Shown here: positions 34,263 to 47,059 of the stretch, in pieces
How the letters are laid out: every line of letters begins with the position of its first letter
Position numbering within the stretch: the stretch's first letter is position 1
NCBI GenBank assembly: GCA_038025085.1
Contig: CM076147.1
Span: forward strand, 5,995,501-6,059,500
Length of the DNA: 64,000 bases
From: Tetragonia tetragonoides
Taxonomy: Eukaryota; Streptophyta; Magnoliopsida; Caryophyllales; Aizoaceae
Reading direction: 5' to 3'
Translations under genes and position numbers: made by a program
Notes under the pieces: generated by a model
What the model was told of the DNA's origin: nothing
The model's input: only the letters and a program-made list of their open reading frames with translations
The model's database searches: none

Positions 34263-35930
34263 GCATTTGTGACGAGAGGAGAAGGGATAGAGGATCGCAA
34301 ATGTCTGTAGTCAAATTTGATCCCTAGTGATGAGGGAAGAAAACCAAGGTCTTTATTACTAGACCAACCTCTTTTGGTTTCTCACTAGCATACATACATA
34401 TGCTGGAGGTCATTGATTTTCCCAATTTGGGGCAACCCACTTTATATTCTGCACAAGCCTTCCTAATTAGGATAGCTTTTATTGTTTCAGAAGCTTACCT
34501 CGAATAATTAAAGGAAAAGAATACAGGTTTAAAGTTAAGAGGAAGTCTCATTTAACACTAACTCACAATAAAATAGAGTCACTCATTAGGAAAAATGACC
34601 CTCATCTATTAGGTTAACTTGTAACTTTATAAAGTCAGTATTCCTTGGTGTAATTTCGCTACAGGCCAATATACCTTGGTGAATATTTTCCAATTATCAT
34701 GTTTGGTTGAAACAACTAAATTGATGAGTACTCCGTATGATATTTTGAGGTACTCACCTGAGTAATTGAAGCCAAAGGCAGCTCAGCTTAGTTGCCAAAA
34801 TGAAGATGTGTCCCAGGCCATTGGCCACGAAGTCCCAATTATGTACTTCACATTAACAGCTTGTTTGCAAGTTTAGGAGGAAAAGAGAAGGAAAGGGCAG
34901 GAAAACAAAGACAATAAAAATTGAAAGGCCTCTATATTTGGGAAACTTCCTAGCAATAGCATGCCCATGAAGGTGAATAAGGGAGCAGCTGTGGCCTAGG
35001 CCTGTGGGATTTAAGTTAAGACACAATCCACACGATGAGGACAGCAATGATCTAGGCAGCTTGTTTTGTCATTACATAAGCAAGCGTGCTGTTTAATTGA
35101 TTATTCTGATTGTGATTGTACTTGTCTTGAAGTGTGGTGCAGCCAACCATAACCCATAACCAATAACAGAAGCTAGAGAGACCAAATGAAGTATTAGCCT
35201 TTTCCACTCATTCAGTTTGGTTCAGTCAAGTGGAAAAGAACAAACTCGGCATCCACAGAATTGTAAAACATATTACAAATGTGAGATTATTCTTTGTCAG
35301 ATATTGAATTGAACACCGATGGAAATAGAAATATACCAAACTCTTGGCAGTGCTTATCATATTACAGTAGCAATAGCTTACAATGGTATGAATTTATTAT
35401 CATGGAAATATTAATAGAAGTGAAAGGGACAAACACTAGAGGTCTTCAGCTGTACCAATACAGTACATATCACAGCAAATATAGCTCAGAAAAACTCGGC
35501 AGCACATGGATTCTTACTTCTCAGCTATCAGCTAGGATCTGAATCAGGTTATAATACCCCCTAACAATTATCTAATACATTTAAGCTACAGATAGCACAT
35601 GTGGCAGGTCAAGTGTTAACATATCGACAATGATTACGTTCCAAATTATGATTAGGTCAAATATATAACTCTATTTGTGGTGTAATTTGTGTAAGACACG
35701 TAGAAAGTACACATCTTTTTCAACTAATCAAAGATATGTTAATTTGATCATAATGTTAATGTACACAATACATTAGTCACTCAAAGTTAGCAGCACTGAT
35801 GTCACAGGTAAAGCAAGCAAGCAAGAAGATAACCTGCTGTCAAGGTTTATCTTGCATCATCATACTAAGAATTTTGAACCAATGCCTTGACAGATCTTCC
35901 CTCACTTTCTCCACAATCTGCATTATATGA
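34263..35930. other. Intergenic and probable 3' flank of the MSL gene
   Basis: No gene seen. Sequence next to 35930 is presumably the MSL 3' UTR. Near 34345-34385 the minus strand has a SINE-like ggttggtctagtaataaaga, but no clear B box follows, so no element is called. Confidence 0.45.
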
Positions 35931-38900
35931 TCATCTTGCGCAGGCAGTCCAATTAGACGGGAGCCTATCAGAAACCACAGGCGGCATTGTTCTGACATTG
36001 ACGTCTTGGGGCAACATACGGTATTCAATATCAAGATCCTTGAAGATCTTCACCATCTCCTCGACAAGAAGGGCTCTCCTTGCCCACCTCTCTCCCATGT
36101 CCTGATGGTTCATTGTATGCGATACCCACACCGAAAACTTTATCCTGTTCATATCCTCCACGTCTCTCATGACTATCATTGGGGCTGGGTACCAGTGCTC
36201 GCTCTTGTTCTCAACGTACCTGTAGTCACAGACAGAAAGCCAATGAAGAACTTAAGATTTTGAACTTCAAGAGTCAACTGAACATATATAACTTCATTGG
36301 CAATATGGACAATTAGCCTTTCTTGCTTTCAAGTGGTCAAGAAATAAGAACTATGACCCTCAACTTCAAGGTCCCCTTAAAACTCAGTGGTAAGCACATT
36401 TAAGATGATGCATGGATAGGTATATCCAATTTCATAGCATCAGGACCAACAAAATGGTCACGCAATGCAACCCATCAAGGCTCTAACGTATTCTCATCCT
36501 GAAATTTTTCTGGTTTACATTGATATCGAATCCCCAAGAATCCTGAAAGTTCTGACATATTGTTCTCATAACATATTCCTATTCTACAAGATTATTGCAC
36601 CATGAGGACAGCAAAACTCGTCAAACTAGCACCAACAAAAACAAATAACATCCTTGAAACGAAACCAAAATTTGGCCTACACTGATAAATTGGAATTAGT
36701 ATGCACAAGGACCACGAGAAAAGGCTGAAAGCAACATAGAATGAGAATCACTAGACAAGTTGCTCGGGTTAAAGTCTGTCAAGGGGAGCAACCATGTAAT
36801 GTTTTTTCTACACCAAGCAAAAGGATAACAAATGCATCTTATGCTTACCTTGTTATTCTTTCTTTCATGATAGCCATCTTTTCCACGGGAGTCGAGATGT
36901 GGACACAGAACTCAATGGCATCTCCCATATCTGGACTTCTATAGTAGTTACTGATGGGCTTGGTTGCTAGCACACTGTTAGGATAAATAATTTTTTGGTT
37001 GTCATATCGTAGAAACACAGTAGTCAGTATATTCATTTCCTCCACAACCATCTGCAAAGCAAAAACCAGGGTTAAAAATCAGACCTCTGAAGAATGAAGA
37101 AAAAAAGCATTAGATGACTTCAGCCCGATGCAATAAGAGTGCAATTTTATATCTTTCATTTGGGCAATGGAGAAATTACCTGAACTCCTTCAATTTCACA
37201 ACGATCGCCCACATCAAACGGATGCATAACAAACAAGAAGATGATTGCTTCAAATGTTGTTTTGCAGGTGTTTCCAAACATAAAGGCCAGCACAACAACT
37301 TGGGAGCTCACGAAGACCAGGAAGTGAGTAACTGGGACACCAAGGATTAGAAGCCATATAACTATTATGACAATACCGACAAGAATATTCACCAGATGGT
37401 GAAGCTTGTTCACAGCTGTCTTCGTATCGTTGAGAGAGAGTGCAAGAGCTCTCCTTTCTCTGAACACATTAACCTGAAAAAAAGATGTGCATTAAGCTAA
37501 CCTTGCACAGAGATCTTTTTTCTTTTCCAAAGGAGTTTTGAATCATTCTCAATATTAGTTCAGCCAAACAGAATTTGCTACTTTTTCAGCATGACTAAGC
37601 AGAGACAACAGAGTTAATGCCAATAGTCAGGACTAGGAAACATATGAAGCAACGTAGCACATAGTCCAAAACATGAAGATAAGTGCTAATAGAAGCCCTC
37701 GCACAACAGTATGGTGAAGGGTGCTATTTATATACCAAGAAACTAATTTGAATGGAATCCTGTTACGTGACACCCGCAGACATGGAAATGACAGCAAGTA
37801 GCTTATTTTTTCGACCAAGCACATGCGCCTGACACATTTCTCCCAATTAAATCATAGCAGCTCAATTTCACCTCCTTTTGCTTCAATAAGTTGCAACATT
37901 ACTAATTGACTATTATCCATCCTAAGTATATCACTTCCTGTTTATTCGTAGAAAATACCAGAAATCCAAAACAAAAAGAGGAGGAAGGATGGGATCACTT
38001 ACCACCCAGTTCTTAAGAACCCGCCTGCTGATTCCTTTATTGTCAGAAGGTCTATCAGCGGATCCTTCGAAGAGACGCATTGCTCTGTGAGCTTCATCTT
38101 CTCTCAAAAAGCGCAGCAAGTCCTCGGTATAAATATGTCTTCAACATATAAAAGACACAAGACGAGACACATATCACTAAGCTGTATCTCCGTAGATATA
38201 AGCTGATCACTCATAACCAAAATAAAACATATAAAAGGATAATAGTAGAAGAGGCAACAAAGAAAGACAGAAAGGTAAATTCTTACTTTGCACCTGGTCT
38301 GGCCACATTAGTGAATATCCTCTTGGCACCAGCTTTTGCTTCTTTCTCGCTTCGAATTTGCAGAGCTGAATCATCCTCAACGTCAGTTTCGAGTTGCTCA
38401 TCGAGAGTGGATAGAACCCCCTTACGCACAATATTCATCAACCTCTTCATATTCCAGGCAGAAATGTTCTTCTGATTCAGCCTATGCAAATGATCAATAC
38501 TAATCCCCCCATCCTCTTGCTCCTCTTCTCTCTTAGAAGGCGCCCTTGAAAACCTCGGGCTCTTACCAATCACAGAACTCTTAGGGCTCTTCCCAATAAG
38601 GGGACTCCTTTGTAACCCACTGGCAGTAGACCGCGCACTCCCCACAGGTTTCCCATTATTATTCGGTAAGCAATTCGCCCTAAGATCAGCCGGGACATGA
38701 ACCCCAGCATTCTGAAGCTTCTGAACCTCACTCATCATTCTATCCTCCTCCTCCTGGATACGATGTATCTCCAGATAAGGAGGCGCAGACAACGTCTCAA
38801 TCACATACTGGTTAAACAAAGCATCCTGAATCCGATCAAAGAACGCGCTAACATGGAAGTTCATAGCAAGTACCTTAAGCAACAATGTCTTAACCAACCA

Positions 38901-39735
38901 GACCAATGTAGCCACCATAAAACATATCAAAATCTTGGTCACATAAGGCAAAACCTGGCTCTTAGTCTCTTTCTCTACCTTCTTATCTAGTATCAAAATC
39001 CAAGCAAGTAATAACCAACCTAACCACAAAAACTTCTGAACAGAACTTCTTAACCCATAAACAAAATACAAAACCCTTTTTCTCAACAAAAAATTTCTCT
39101 CAATAAAAAACACAACAATCCTAATCAACCAACCAGAAACCAACCCACCACAAATTAACACCAATACCATAACACCCCACTTCCAAAATTGCAATCCCCA
39201 AATAGTTCTCCCCTTCAAAGCAGGTATCACAAGACTGCAAATTAAAGCAGCGACAATCAAAATTAAACTAACCCATTGAATTACTGAAAAACAACTAAAC
39301 TTAGCTTTCTTATATTCCTCTGGTAAATCATCATCCAAAAATGGATCCTCCTCTTCTATCTCCTCACTCTTACCCAAATACCCGGACCGCATCGTCGCTC
39401 TCCCGGATCGCTTATCCGGTCCACCCACCGGAGCTCCGACATCCTCCGGCGGGTCCATTAACCTGGACTTCGTCTTCATCCTTAACAAACCCGACTTTTG
39501 CCTAAACGAAGCGCTTGAGCTACACTGAACCACATGCTCATCACCGGCGCTCCCACCGTCGCCGGAGCTCCGGTGACGTTGTATCAATTCACTTTCCTTA
39601 AAAGACACCTTAGCTGCTGCTCTTGGGGTTATCTTTCCATAATCATTAGGACTCTCAGAAACCGGTGACAAACACTGGTTTTCCAAGTCTGGGTCACCAC
39701 CACCAGTATGTTTTGGAAAATCGAACTCTCTAGAC

Positions 39736-39767
<32 letters not shown>

Positions 39768-40148
39768 TGAGTTTGATTTTTTTGGTGGGTCGTTTCGGAA
39801 ATCATAACTCGAGTCTCTCCAGATTGGGTGACCACCAGTAGTAGTGGTGGCGCCGTGTTTAAAAGGTGGTTTCGCCCCTGACTCCGCCTGTGAAGGAGGA
39901 GAGAGAGTGGGAGATGGAGACTTACTGGAAACTCCTCCAGTTACAGAAGCAATAGAGTCATGAATTTTAAGAGAAAGTTCAGATTTGGGGTCATCTGTGT
40001 TAAAAGATTGAGACATTGGGTCGTTTCGATTTTGGAGCAAACCAAGACGTTCTTCTTCTTTAGGAATTTCCTTCTTCTGAGGAGATGATGAGCCGTTTTG
40101 TGGTTTGCTGAAAGATTTTCTCAATGGGCTACCTCTAATTGCTTCCAT
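35931..40148 (-). CDS. MSL: MscS-like mechanosensitive ion channel (MSL group II)
   Basis: Five exons on the minus strand with GT-AG introns: 40148-38287, 38138-38003, 37473-37180, 37051-36849 and 36219-35931. They total 2,784 bp and encode 927 residues. The long cytosolic N-terminus is Ser/Pro-rich with a ten-residue Asp tract (about 128-137). Four membrane segments follow (about 288-312, 323-347, 372-388, 403-429), then a cytosolic loop. TM5 (ILVGIVIIVIWLLILGV) and pore-lining TM6 precede the MscS signature FMFGNTCKTTFEA and VMHPFDVGDRCEIEGVQ. The C-terminal MscS domain ends NWTACAR. Plasma-membrane MSL4/5/6/9/10 proteins share this six-TM layout and open under membrane tension. The length is closer to MSL5/6 than to the shorter MSL10, judged from memory. 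The ATG at 40148 opens the frame. Confidence 0.93.
39737..39768 (-). repeat. (GAT)n microsatellite coding for an Asp tract in MSL
   Basis: About ten tandem GAT codons encode consecutive Asp residues (about 128-137) in the N-terminal cytosolic region of the channel. Triplet repeats can change length without shifting the frame. Confidence 0.9.
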
Positions 40149-41416
40149 TATAGGAATTTTTAAGAGCTTAAATTGTTTATTTAATGGATGTAAGAAAAAA
40201 AAATTAAGGAAACAAAATCTTCTGAAGGGTTTGATTTGTTTAATTGTTTTAAGGTAATGATTCTGAAGTGAGGTGGCGAAAGAAGATTAGTACAGGATAA
40301 TAATCAATCAAGTAAAATGGAATGGATCAAAGGAAGGAAAGGCAGAGTCTTTTATGGCAATAACATTGGTAGCAAGGCTCGAGGGAGAGAAAGAGGAGAG
40401 AGAAAATGGCGGTGAGAACTAAGAAAGAAAGGGGGGAAAAACATAAGGCTTTTTATTTTGACCTCAAAAAAACACCGAGCATAGGTCCATAGGGATGTGT
40501 GTTTTATGGTCATCCTTGGTCTACCTACTACTCTTGTAGTATAGCCATGTTGCGGCTATTGCTAATGAATCAAATGATGATTCATTGGGTTGTTTATAGT
40601 GGTAGTTCTGAAATTAACGTCTAAGGTAAGGTTATTTGACCAAGACAATGAGGAATGGACAAATTTGGGGTTATGGGCCTTATTGCACAACTATCTCTGT
40701 CAAACGGGTCGACTTAGCGGGTTACGGGTTGGGTCATTTTGCGTTCGGGTCATGTCGTTTACGGCCTTACGGGTTTATTTTTGGATCGAATCCACTTTTT
40801 AATTCATTTTACTGGGTTGTAAATGGGTCTGAGTTAAGAAAGTTTTGTTAGGACCCTAAAAAATTAGATCAGATCGGGTCAGCTTTTGACAGTTCTAAAT
40901 TACAAATGCATAATGCATTGGCAAACCATCTTATTTGTTTGTATATTCACCAAAAAAACCATTCTATAAGCACACTTATAGTTTATTGGATCACTAATTT
41001 CAATATTATTGGCATACTTTTTATTTTTGGTAATCTGCCTTAATACCTTATTGGCACACTTAAAAAGCAAAATAGAGAGGACTTTATTGGCACACTTTGT
41101 TACTCACTATGTTCATGGTTGTCAAAGTTATTGGATTACCAAAAACAATGCAAGGTGTACCTTTGTACTTATAAATTGTATAAAATAAATAAGTAATTTT
41201 CTTTTATTCACATGTTTATCATTGTTAATGCCCATAGCTTTACAAGCATAACAATCATAACTTGTAAAGCCTAGAAACAAGGAAAAAAGTCCTCAGTGTA
41301 ACAAATCAGTTTTGTGACAAAAATGATAAATTGGAATTATTTTTATAAAGTTTACAACTTGAGATTATTTTTGTCATACCGTTTAAACTTGAGAATATTT
41401 TCATCGATTTTTTCCT

Positions 41417-41455
<39 letters not shown>

Positions 41456-42236
41456 TACTACTACTGCTAGCTGCTGCTGCTGCTGCTGCTACTACTACTA
41501 CCAACAATAAGAAGCTTTCTCCAAGTCATTAGTGGTCCTTTTACATCTAATTAGTTACGAATAACCAACTTACTTTACCAAATATTTTTTTGCAATCAGA
41601 TTGTTAAATCAACTAGTACAACAAGTTGACAACAACTAACTAACAAAATCAACCACCATCTACTAGTCTACTACCAGTTGCGTGCCAATTAAGCTCATAA
41701 TACGCGAATAAGTAACTTCATGAATGATTTCATATTATTGGATATGCATAACTCAAATGTCTAATATTCAAAATTTGAGCAACAACTAAAAAAGAGTGGG
41801 ATCAGAAAAAGAGTACCAATACACTAGTGAACAAACTCAGTGAAGTCTCATTCATTTTTGATGAATTGAGCTCTAGCAGGTTTTTAAAGCGCGCTTGATA
41901 AACATCAAACAAGTTGAGTTCGAGTAATGTTGTGTTTTTATTCATTTATACGTTCGCCAATAGTACCGTTTTAAATTGTGTATGAGTTCATTTAATTGAA
42001 TATCGTTTTAAGCTCGACTATATCGTCACTAATTTCGTAAATACTCTATAAATTGTTTCTTTAAAATGAATATATCAAGGCTTATGGTTAAGTGACCTGT
42101 AATTAATCATATTTTCACCCATTAATAAATCAAATTTTTGTTTTTCCGATTTGGTGAACCGACAACAAATTCACTGCCTAAGTTCATTTATGCATTTACA
42201 AGCTTATATTGACTTGAGCTCATCTACCAATTTTAA
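40149..42236. other. MSL upstream region and intergenic DNA with a microsatellite
   Basis: Sequence to about 40440 is GA/A-rich when read toward MSL and is the likely leader and promoter. No TATA box is obvious. At 41419-41502 a compound ATA/TGC/TAC triplet microsatellite occurs. The stretch 40670-40860 has words such as gggtcgacttagcgggttac typical of old dispersed repeats. No other gene is seen. Confidence 0.5.
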
Positions 42237-42382
42237 GGGGTCGTTCTTTCACTTGGATAAAACTGAACGAAATTGGATTAAACTTAATTGAATGGACTAA
42301 ATTGAACTAAATTAAATTAAACTAAATAGAATTATACTGAATTGAATTAAACCGAACTAAAAGTAAGATGAAAAGAACAAAG
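42237..42382. mobile_element. Tourist-like MITE of the aactgaa type
   Basis: Ends ggggtcgttctttcac and gatgaaaagaacaaagc are imperfectly inverted. The interior repeats aattgaactaaa words as in 32401-32745. The target duplication is not clean. Confidence 0.45.
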
Positions 42383-42825
42383 CTTGTAGAGTGGATTTAA
42401 TGAAACCGTACAAACAATTTGTGGAGATGGTGTTAAAGTCAATTTCCAAAGCTTATTACATGTAAACTTGACCTACTTGAGTGATGAAATGTACTTGAGC
42501 CAAAGAGCAAAGTTTGACTGATTAACAAGCCGTAAAGAGAGGGCAATGGTGCAATACAAACATAAACAACCTGTGAAAATGATGAGTACGCCTTTGTTCT
42601 TTTGACTATGGAACGTGAATAATGAAATGAAAATCACCCGGCTACGGTGTTCCGAGTCCAAGAAAGGGAAAAGAGACGCGCACGCGAATACAAAGGTACT
42701 ACGGAGCCCATGCCAGGTGACGAGCTTACCAGTGGTCAATTCGTTGGCCCACCGTCCTAAACCACTGCACTAGAAAGTTATGATTATACTATTTGTACAA
42801 ACAAATACAAAAATATTTGAAGGGA

Positions 42826-42985
42826 ATAAAGAGTACTCAATTTTATAACATTCAAAGTGGAACGGTGGAAGCTGAGCTCTCAATCCCCAAAACAAATAAC
42901 TTCTATGCTGTTGGAGTGCGTTCAAATTTACACTTGACATTCATATTCACCGTTCATCAATTGTTCAGTGAATTGGTTAGACAAT
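42826..42985 (+). repeat. Local duplication flanking the fold-back element, copy A
   Basis: caattttataacat, gtggaagctgagct, tcaatccc and tttacacttgacattcat occur in the same order as in 44569-44749 on the other side of the fold-back element. Similarity is clear but not identical, indicating an older duplication. Confidence 0.75.
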
Positions 42986-42986
42986 T

Positions 42987-43190
42987 GTGTGTGCGTTCTT
43001 TAAAGTTTATATGGTTAATTTAGTTCAGTTTAGTTTCAGTTCAGTTCAGTTCACAGAAATATTTTTTTTTCATTTCACATATCAAGCTGTGTTAAATTTA
43101 GTTCAGTGGTGTCCAGTTCAGTGATGTTGAATTCAGTTCCGTTCAGCTTAATTCATATTAGTTCAACCCTAAAATAACGCACCCTACCTA
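42987..43190. mobile_element. MITE with agggtgcgtta-type ends
   Basis: The left end gtgtgtgcgttctttaaag and the right end ccctaaaataacgcacccta are inverted relatives. The interior is ttcagttcag-rich. It lies at the end of duplication copy A. The element at 49159-49396 has the same ends. Confidence 0.5.
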
Positions 43191-43483
43191 TCGGAATTAG
43201 GGGTGAACGCAAGCAGATATACCCACCGGATATTATACTATACTAAAAAGTTAGGAGTATACTAAAACAATAAATCTTGTATGAAACCAACTGACCAAAA
43301 AATAGAGTCACTATTTATAAATGTAGAGGGCACTTATATGAGCAGTGATCCTTGTTTCACTAAAAAGTGACCCCGTCTTATCAAAAATTGCAAAAAATAC
43401 TTTTTATACAAATTTTTGCATAAAATAATACTTAGCAGTTAGCACTGCGGATTGCCCAAAAAAAAAAACAAGGGAAAAAAGAA
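43191..43483. other. Intergenic, possible hAT end
   Basis: The word ttaggggtgaacgcaagcag at 43197 resembles a hAT terminus such as the one at 49821, but no partner end was found. An A-rich segment leads into the fold-back element. No gene is seen. Confidence 0.35.
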
Positions 43484-43798
43484 GGGTGTTACTAAATACC
43501 GCCCCTAAATTACTACCTACCGCTCCCCCCAAATTCCAATTTTACCCTTTTTTAAATTTTCACTCATCCTCTCCCTCTCTAACTCTCACACCAATTCTCC
43601 CTCTCTACCACCCACTCTCATACCCAACCTTCATCAACATTCGCTCAAGCAACGGCCGCGGATGTCTGCCGGCGACCAGGAAGTGCCGTCGACAGTGGCG
43701 GAGGTAATTTTTTTTTTTGCGCTTTTTTTTTGCACAGTCGTCTGCAATTTCCGAGTGAGTCGGAAACTGCAGACGACTGTGCAAAAAAAATATTATTA

Positions 43799-43846
<48 letters not shown>

Positions 43847-44086
43847 TATTGTTATTGTTATTATTATTAATATTATTATTATTATTATTATTATTATTAC
43901 TGATTATTGTTTAATTAATTAAAAATGTGAAATGATAGAGGGGAGGAGCCGGTAAATCGGTGCCGAGGTTATTTAGTGAACTAGCTCGGCACCGATTTAC
44001 CGGCTCCTCCCCTCTACCATTTCACATTTTTAATTAATTAAACAATAATCAGTAATAATAATAATAATAATATTAATAATAATAAC

Positions 44087-44122
<36 letters not shown>

Positions 44123-44560
44123 TAATAATAATAATAATAATAATATTTTTTTTGCACAGTCGTCTGAAATTTCCGACTCACCCTTGGGTGAGTCGTCTGC
44201 AATTTCCGACTCACCCTTGGGTGAGTCGTCTGCGATTTCCGACTCACCCTTGGGTGAGTCGTCTGCAGTTTCCGACTCACCCAAGGGTGAGTCGGAAATT
44301 TCAGACGACTGTGCAAAAAAAATGCGCAAAAAAAAAATTTACCTCCGCCACCGTCGACTGCACTTCCTGGTCGCCGGCAGACATCCGCGGCCATTGCTTA
44401 AGTGAATGTTGATGAAGGTTGGGTATGAGAGTGGGTGGTAGAGAGGGAGAATTGGTGTGAGAGTTAGAGAGGGAGAGGATGAGTGAAAATTTAAAAAAGG
44501 GCAAAATTGGAAGTTGGGGGGGCGGTAGGTAGTAATTTGGGGCAGTATTTAGCAATTCAC
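43484..44560. mobile_element. Fold-back element: 1.08-kb near-perfect palindrome
   Basis: The left arm from 43484 (gggtgttactaaataccgcc) mirrors the right arm ending at 44560 (read inward gtgaattgctaaatactgcc). Both continue through the same pyrimidine-rich stretch, a GC-rich block (atgtctgccggcgaccagga) and triplet AAT/ATT tracts to a central hairpin (43925-44040) with a loop of about 17 nt. Each arm contains a further stem built on gcacagtcgtctg (43732-43782; 44154-44314). Flanks aaaaagaa occur at 43476-43483 and 44561-44568, an 8-bp duplication. Ends and duplication suggest a DNA-transposon-derived fold-back (hAT- or MULE-like). Confidence 0.88.
44175..44306. repeat. Four 33-bp units inside the right arm of the fold-back
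   Basis: Units starting gactcaccc at 44175, 44208, 44241 and 44274 each hold their own palindrome (gactcacccttgggtgagtc). The fourth starts the same way but has the central cttggg replaced by caaggg. The left arm has only one corresponding remnant, so this array expanded on one side only. Confidence 0.9.
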
Positions 44561-44568
44561 AAAAAGAA

Positions 44569-44749
44569 TATCCAATTTTATAACATGTCATAGTGGAAGC
44601 TGAGCTGTCAATCCCAAAAACAAAAACCTTCTGGACTGTTCGAGTGATGTTGAGTGAAGCCCGGAGGAATTTACACTTGACATTCATCGTCACCGTTCAT
44701 AAATTATTCAAAGAATTGGTCGGATTATTAATTGGTTACTGGAAGGCTC
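44569..44749 (+). repeat. Local duplication flanking the fold-back element, copy B
   Basis: This is the partner of 42826-42985, beginning right after the fold-back target duplication (tatccaattttataacat) and sharing gtggaagctgagct and atttacacttgacattcat. Confidence 0.75.
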
Positions 44750-45316
44750 AAACGATCAAATTAATTAATGGAATGGAAACGTCTACTAGGCACTAGCTTA
44801 GCTGGTTCTCTGTACGTGCAAATATACTTCATTAGTTCATGCTTTTTTCGTGCTTTTTTCGTGAGATGTAAGGAGTCTACTAGCTGGTTTTTCTACGTAG
44901 CCCCCCCAGTGGTTTTTTCGTGCAAATAATCCATTTAGTCTTATCAAAATCAAATGAATCTCTTAGGTTGATGCCTTAAATCTTGTATCAAGTATCAACC
45001 ATTCCGAATGACCTATAAGGCTATAAGGGATTCTCACTGACCGCTTAATGAGCCAGGGGTCCAGGGGATAACGCCCCGGTGGTCTGGGATTGAGGGGCGA
45101 CGTAGCCCCCCAGTGGAGATTTCGGGGCAACGATTTGAACATGTTTTTTAAAACTAGAAACTGGATATTGAAAATTGGAACAAACTTGAGAAAACTAAAC
45201 AAATTTGAGAAAACTGGAACTTTTAACTGGGAGGTGGAACAAATTGGAAAAAACTGGAACTTACTGGAACTTTTGCATTTATGAATTTTTTTTTATCATT
45301 TGAAATAGAGTTTTAC

Positions 45317-45379
<63 letters not shown>

Positions 45380-45398
45380 AATATTAGTAATATTCATA

Positions 45399-45429
<31 letters not shown>

Positions 45430-45483
45430 TATATTGATATTAATATAATTAAATTATTATTATTATTACTACTATTGTTACTA

Positions 45484-45516
<33 letters not shown>

Positions 45517-45636
45517 GTTATTATATGCTAAACTGAAAAAAAATAGAACAAACTGGAGAAAATTGGAAATTACTGGAATCTAGTCTAGAAAAACATATCC
45601 TTAGTCTTATGAAATAATTGGATGTTAAGTGTTAAT
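44750..45636. other. Intergenic with palindromic AAT/ATT tracts
   Basis: Triplet tracts at 45320-45350 (AAT sense), 45349-45377 (ATT sense), 45403-45430 and 45488-45516 are arranged as inverted runs. Words such as gggcgacgtagccccccagtgg near 45096 suggest an old dispersed repeat. No gene. Confidence 0.55.
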
Positions 45637-47059
45637 AAGGTTCACATTAGGCTGTAAATAAAAACCCTAGCACGCTTTTCTCTCTCTAAATATCATAGCC
45701 TACATCACAAAAGTTTTTTTTCAGGCCGAGAATGGTTGATTTTTGACCATTCTCGGCCTGCAATCATTGTTTTTATTGTCTTTCTTTGTTGTTTGCTTTC
45801 GTTTTAGCAGTAGTATTTAGTTTTTGATAATTTTGTTTAGTTTTAGTAAGTTTGTCTCTCCGTTTGTGAAAGTAGTTCTATCCCTTTTTCACTACAAGAA
45901 ATTAAACTGGTTCAATTACGACGAGAAAACCCGTTATAAAACATTCAGAAACCATTGTAAAAGACGTTTTACAACGAGATACGCGCATGGTTGTAAGCCG
46001 TTGTAAAAGGCTTCGTTGTAAATGATCTTACAACGGGTTTGGGTTGGCCGTTGTAAAAAATGTTTTACAACGAGGCTCCTTTCTCGCTGTAATACTGGAT
46101 ACTTACAACCAGTTTACCCGTTGTAATTATAGTTTTCCCCCCATTTATGTTTTGTTACAAATAATTATTTACAACCACATATCCCATTGTTAATCTTGAT
46201 TTTGCCGTGTAAATAATTTACATTTTTTTTTCCAGCTATCCTGTAGCTAGCATACATGTACAACCATAAATGAAATGATTCATCATCTGAGTAGCTATTA
46301 TGCAAAAGCTAAATATATTATATATTGATAATACCATCAATAGTTGCAAATATCCAAAATACCAATACCAATTCAATCCTTCAAGGATTTCATATCCAAA
46401 ATGATCGAAAGTATTGGAAAAAAGAAGTAATCATCTTTACATCGACAAATATATACTACGTCCTATGCCAAAAAGTTATAAACCATAGGCTCTATTCCAA
46501 AAAAGTCTTGTATTCTATTGGATCATCATTGTTTTACCTACAAAAACCATCGGTAGAAATTAGCAAATTGCATCACGTAAAAATTGGAATTCACTCAATC
46601 CACACAGCTATCATACATCCTAGGCTTTATATACATGTACTGGCATTATTATATGATGAAGGTTCTGAGCATAATATAAATCAGCACCTTATATAAAACG
46701 ATCACATTTTGAACAAGTTTTAGTACTCTCTTCTGTAGATTCTAGCGTAACCACTCCACTAAAACTAATAAATCCATGGTAGCACTTCAATCTCAAAATA
46801 CATCACAAAACAGAAATTCCAGCCAACTTTCCAACCCAACATCAATGCAAATAAGTCAGCTAAACCCCATCAATGAATGAAAATCACCACCTCCATGCAA
46901 TTTGAAGCATACAGTGACATGAAAAACAAGAAATTATAGTCTCAATCTCGATATTCTCTCTTCCCAAAGAGCATGGAAGAGTTACGACTTCCGCTTTTTT
47001 AAGAAATAAAAAATATAATACAGATAGTAGAGAAGGAAACAAACCTAGAAAATTGAAGA

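Noticed and set aside
42473..42739. 88-codon minus-strand frame
   Set aside because: It is hydrophobic but has no family match I know. It lies between MITEs without gene context.
44175..44306. CRISPR-like regular repeats
   Set aside because: The units are contiguous with no unique spacers, in a plant transposon.
43662..44412. Several frames across the fold-back element, including repeated SPKGESEIADD-like units
   Set aside because: They arise from the 33-bp units and triplet tracts on both strands of a palindrome.
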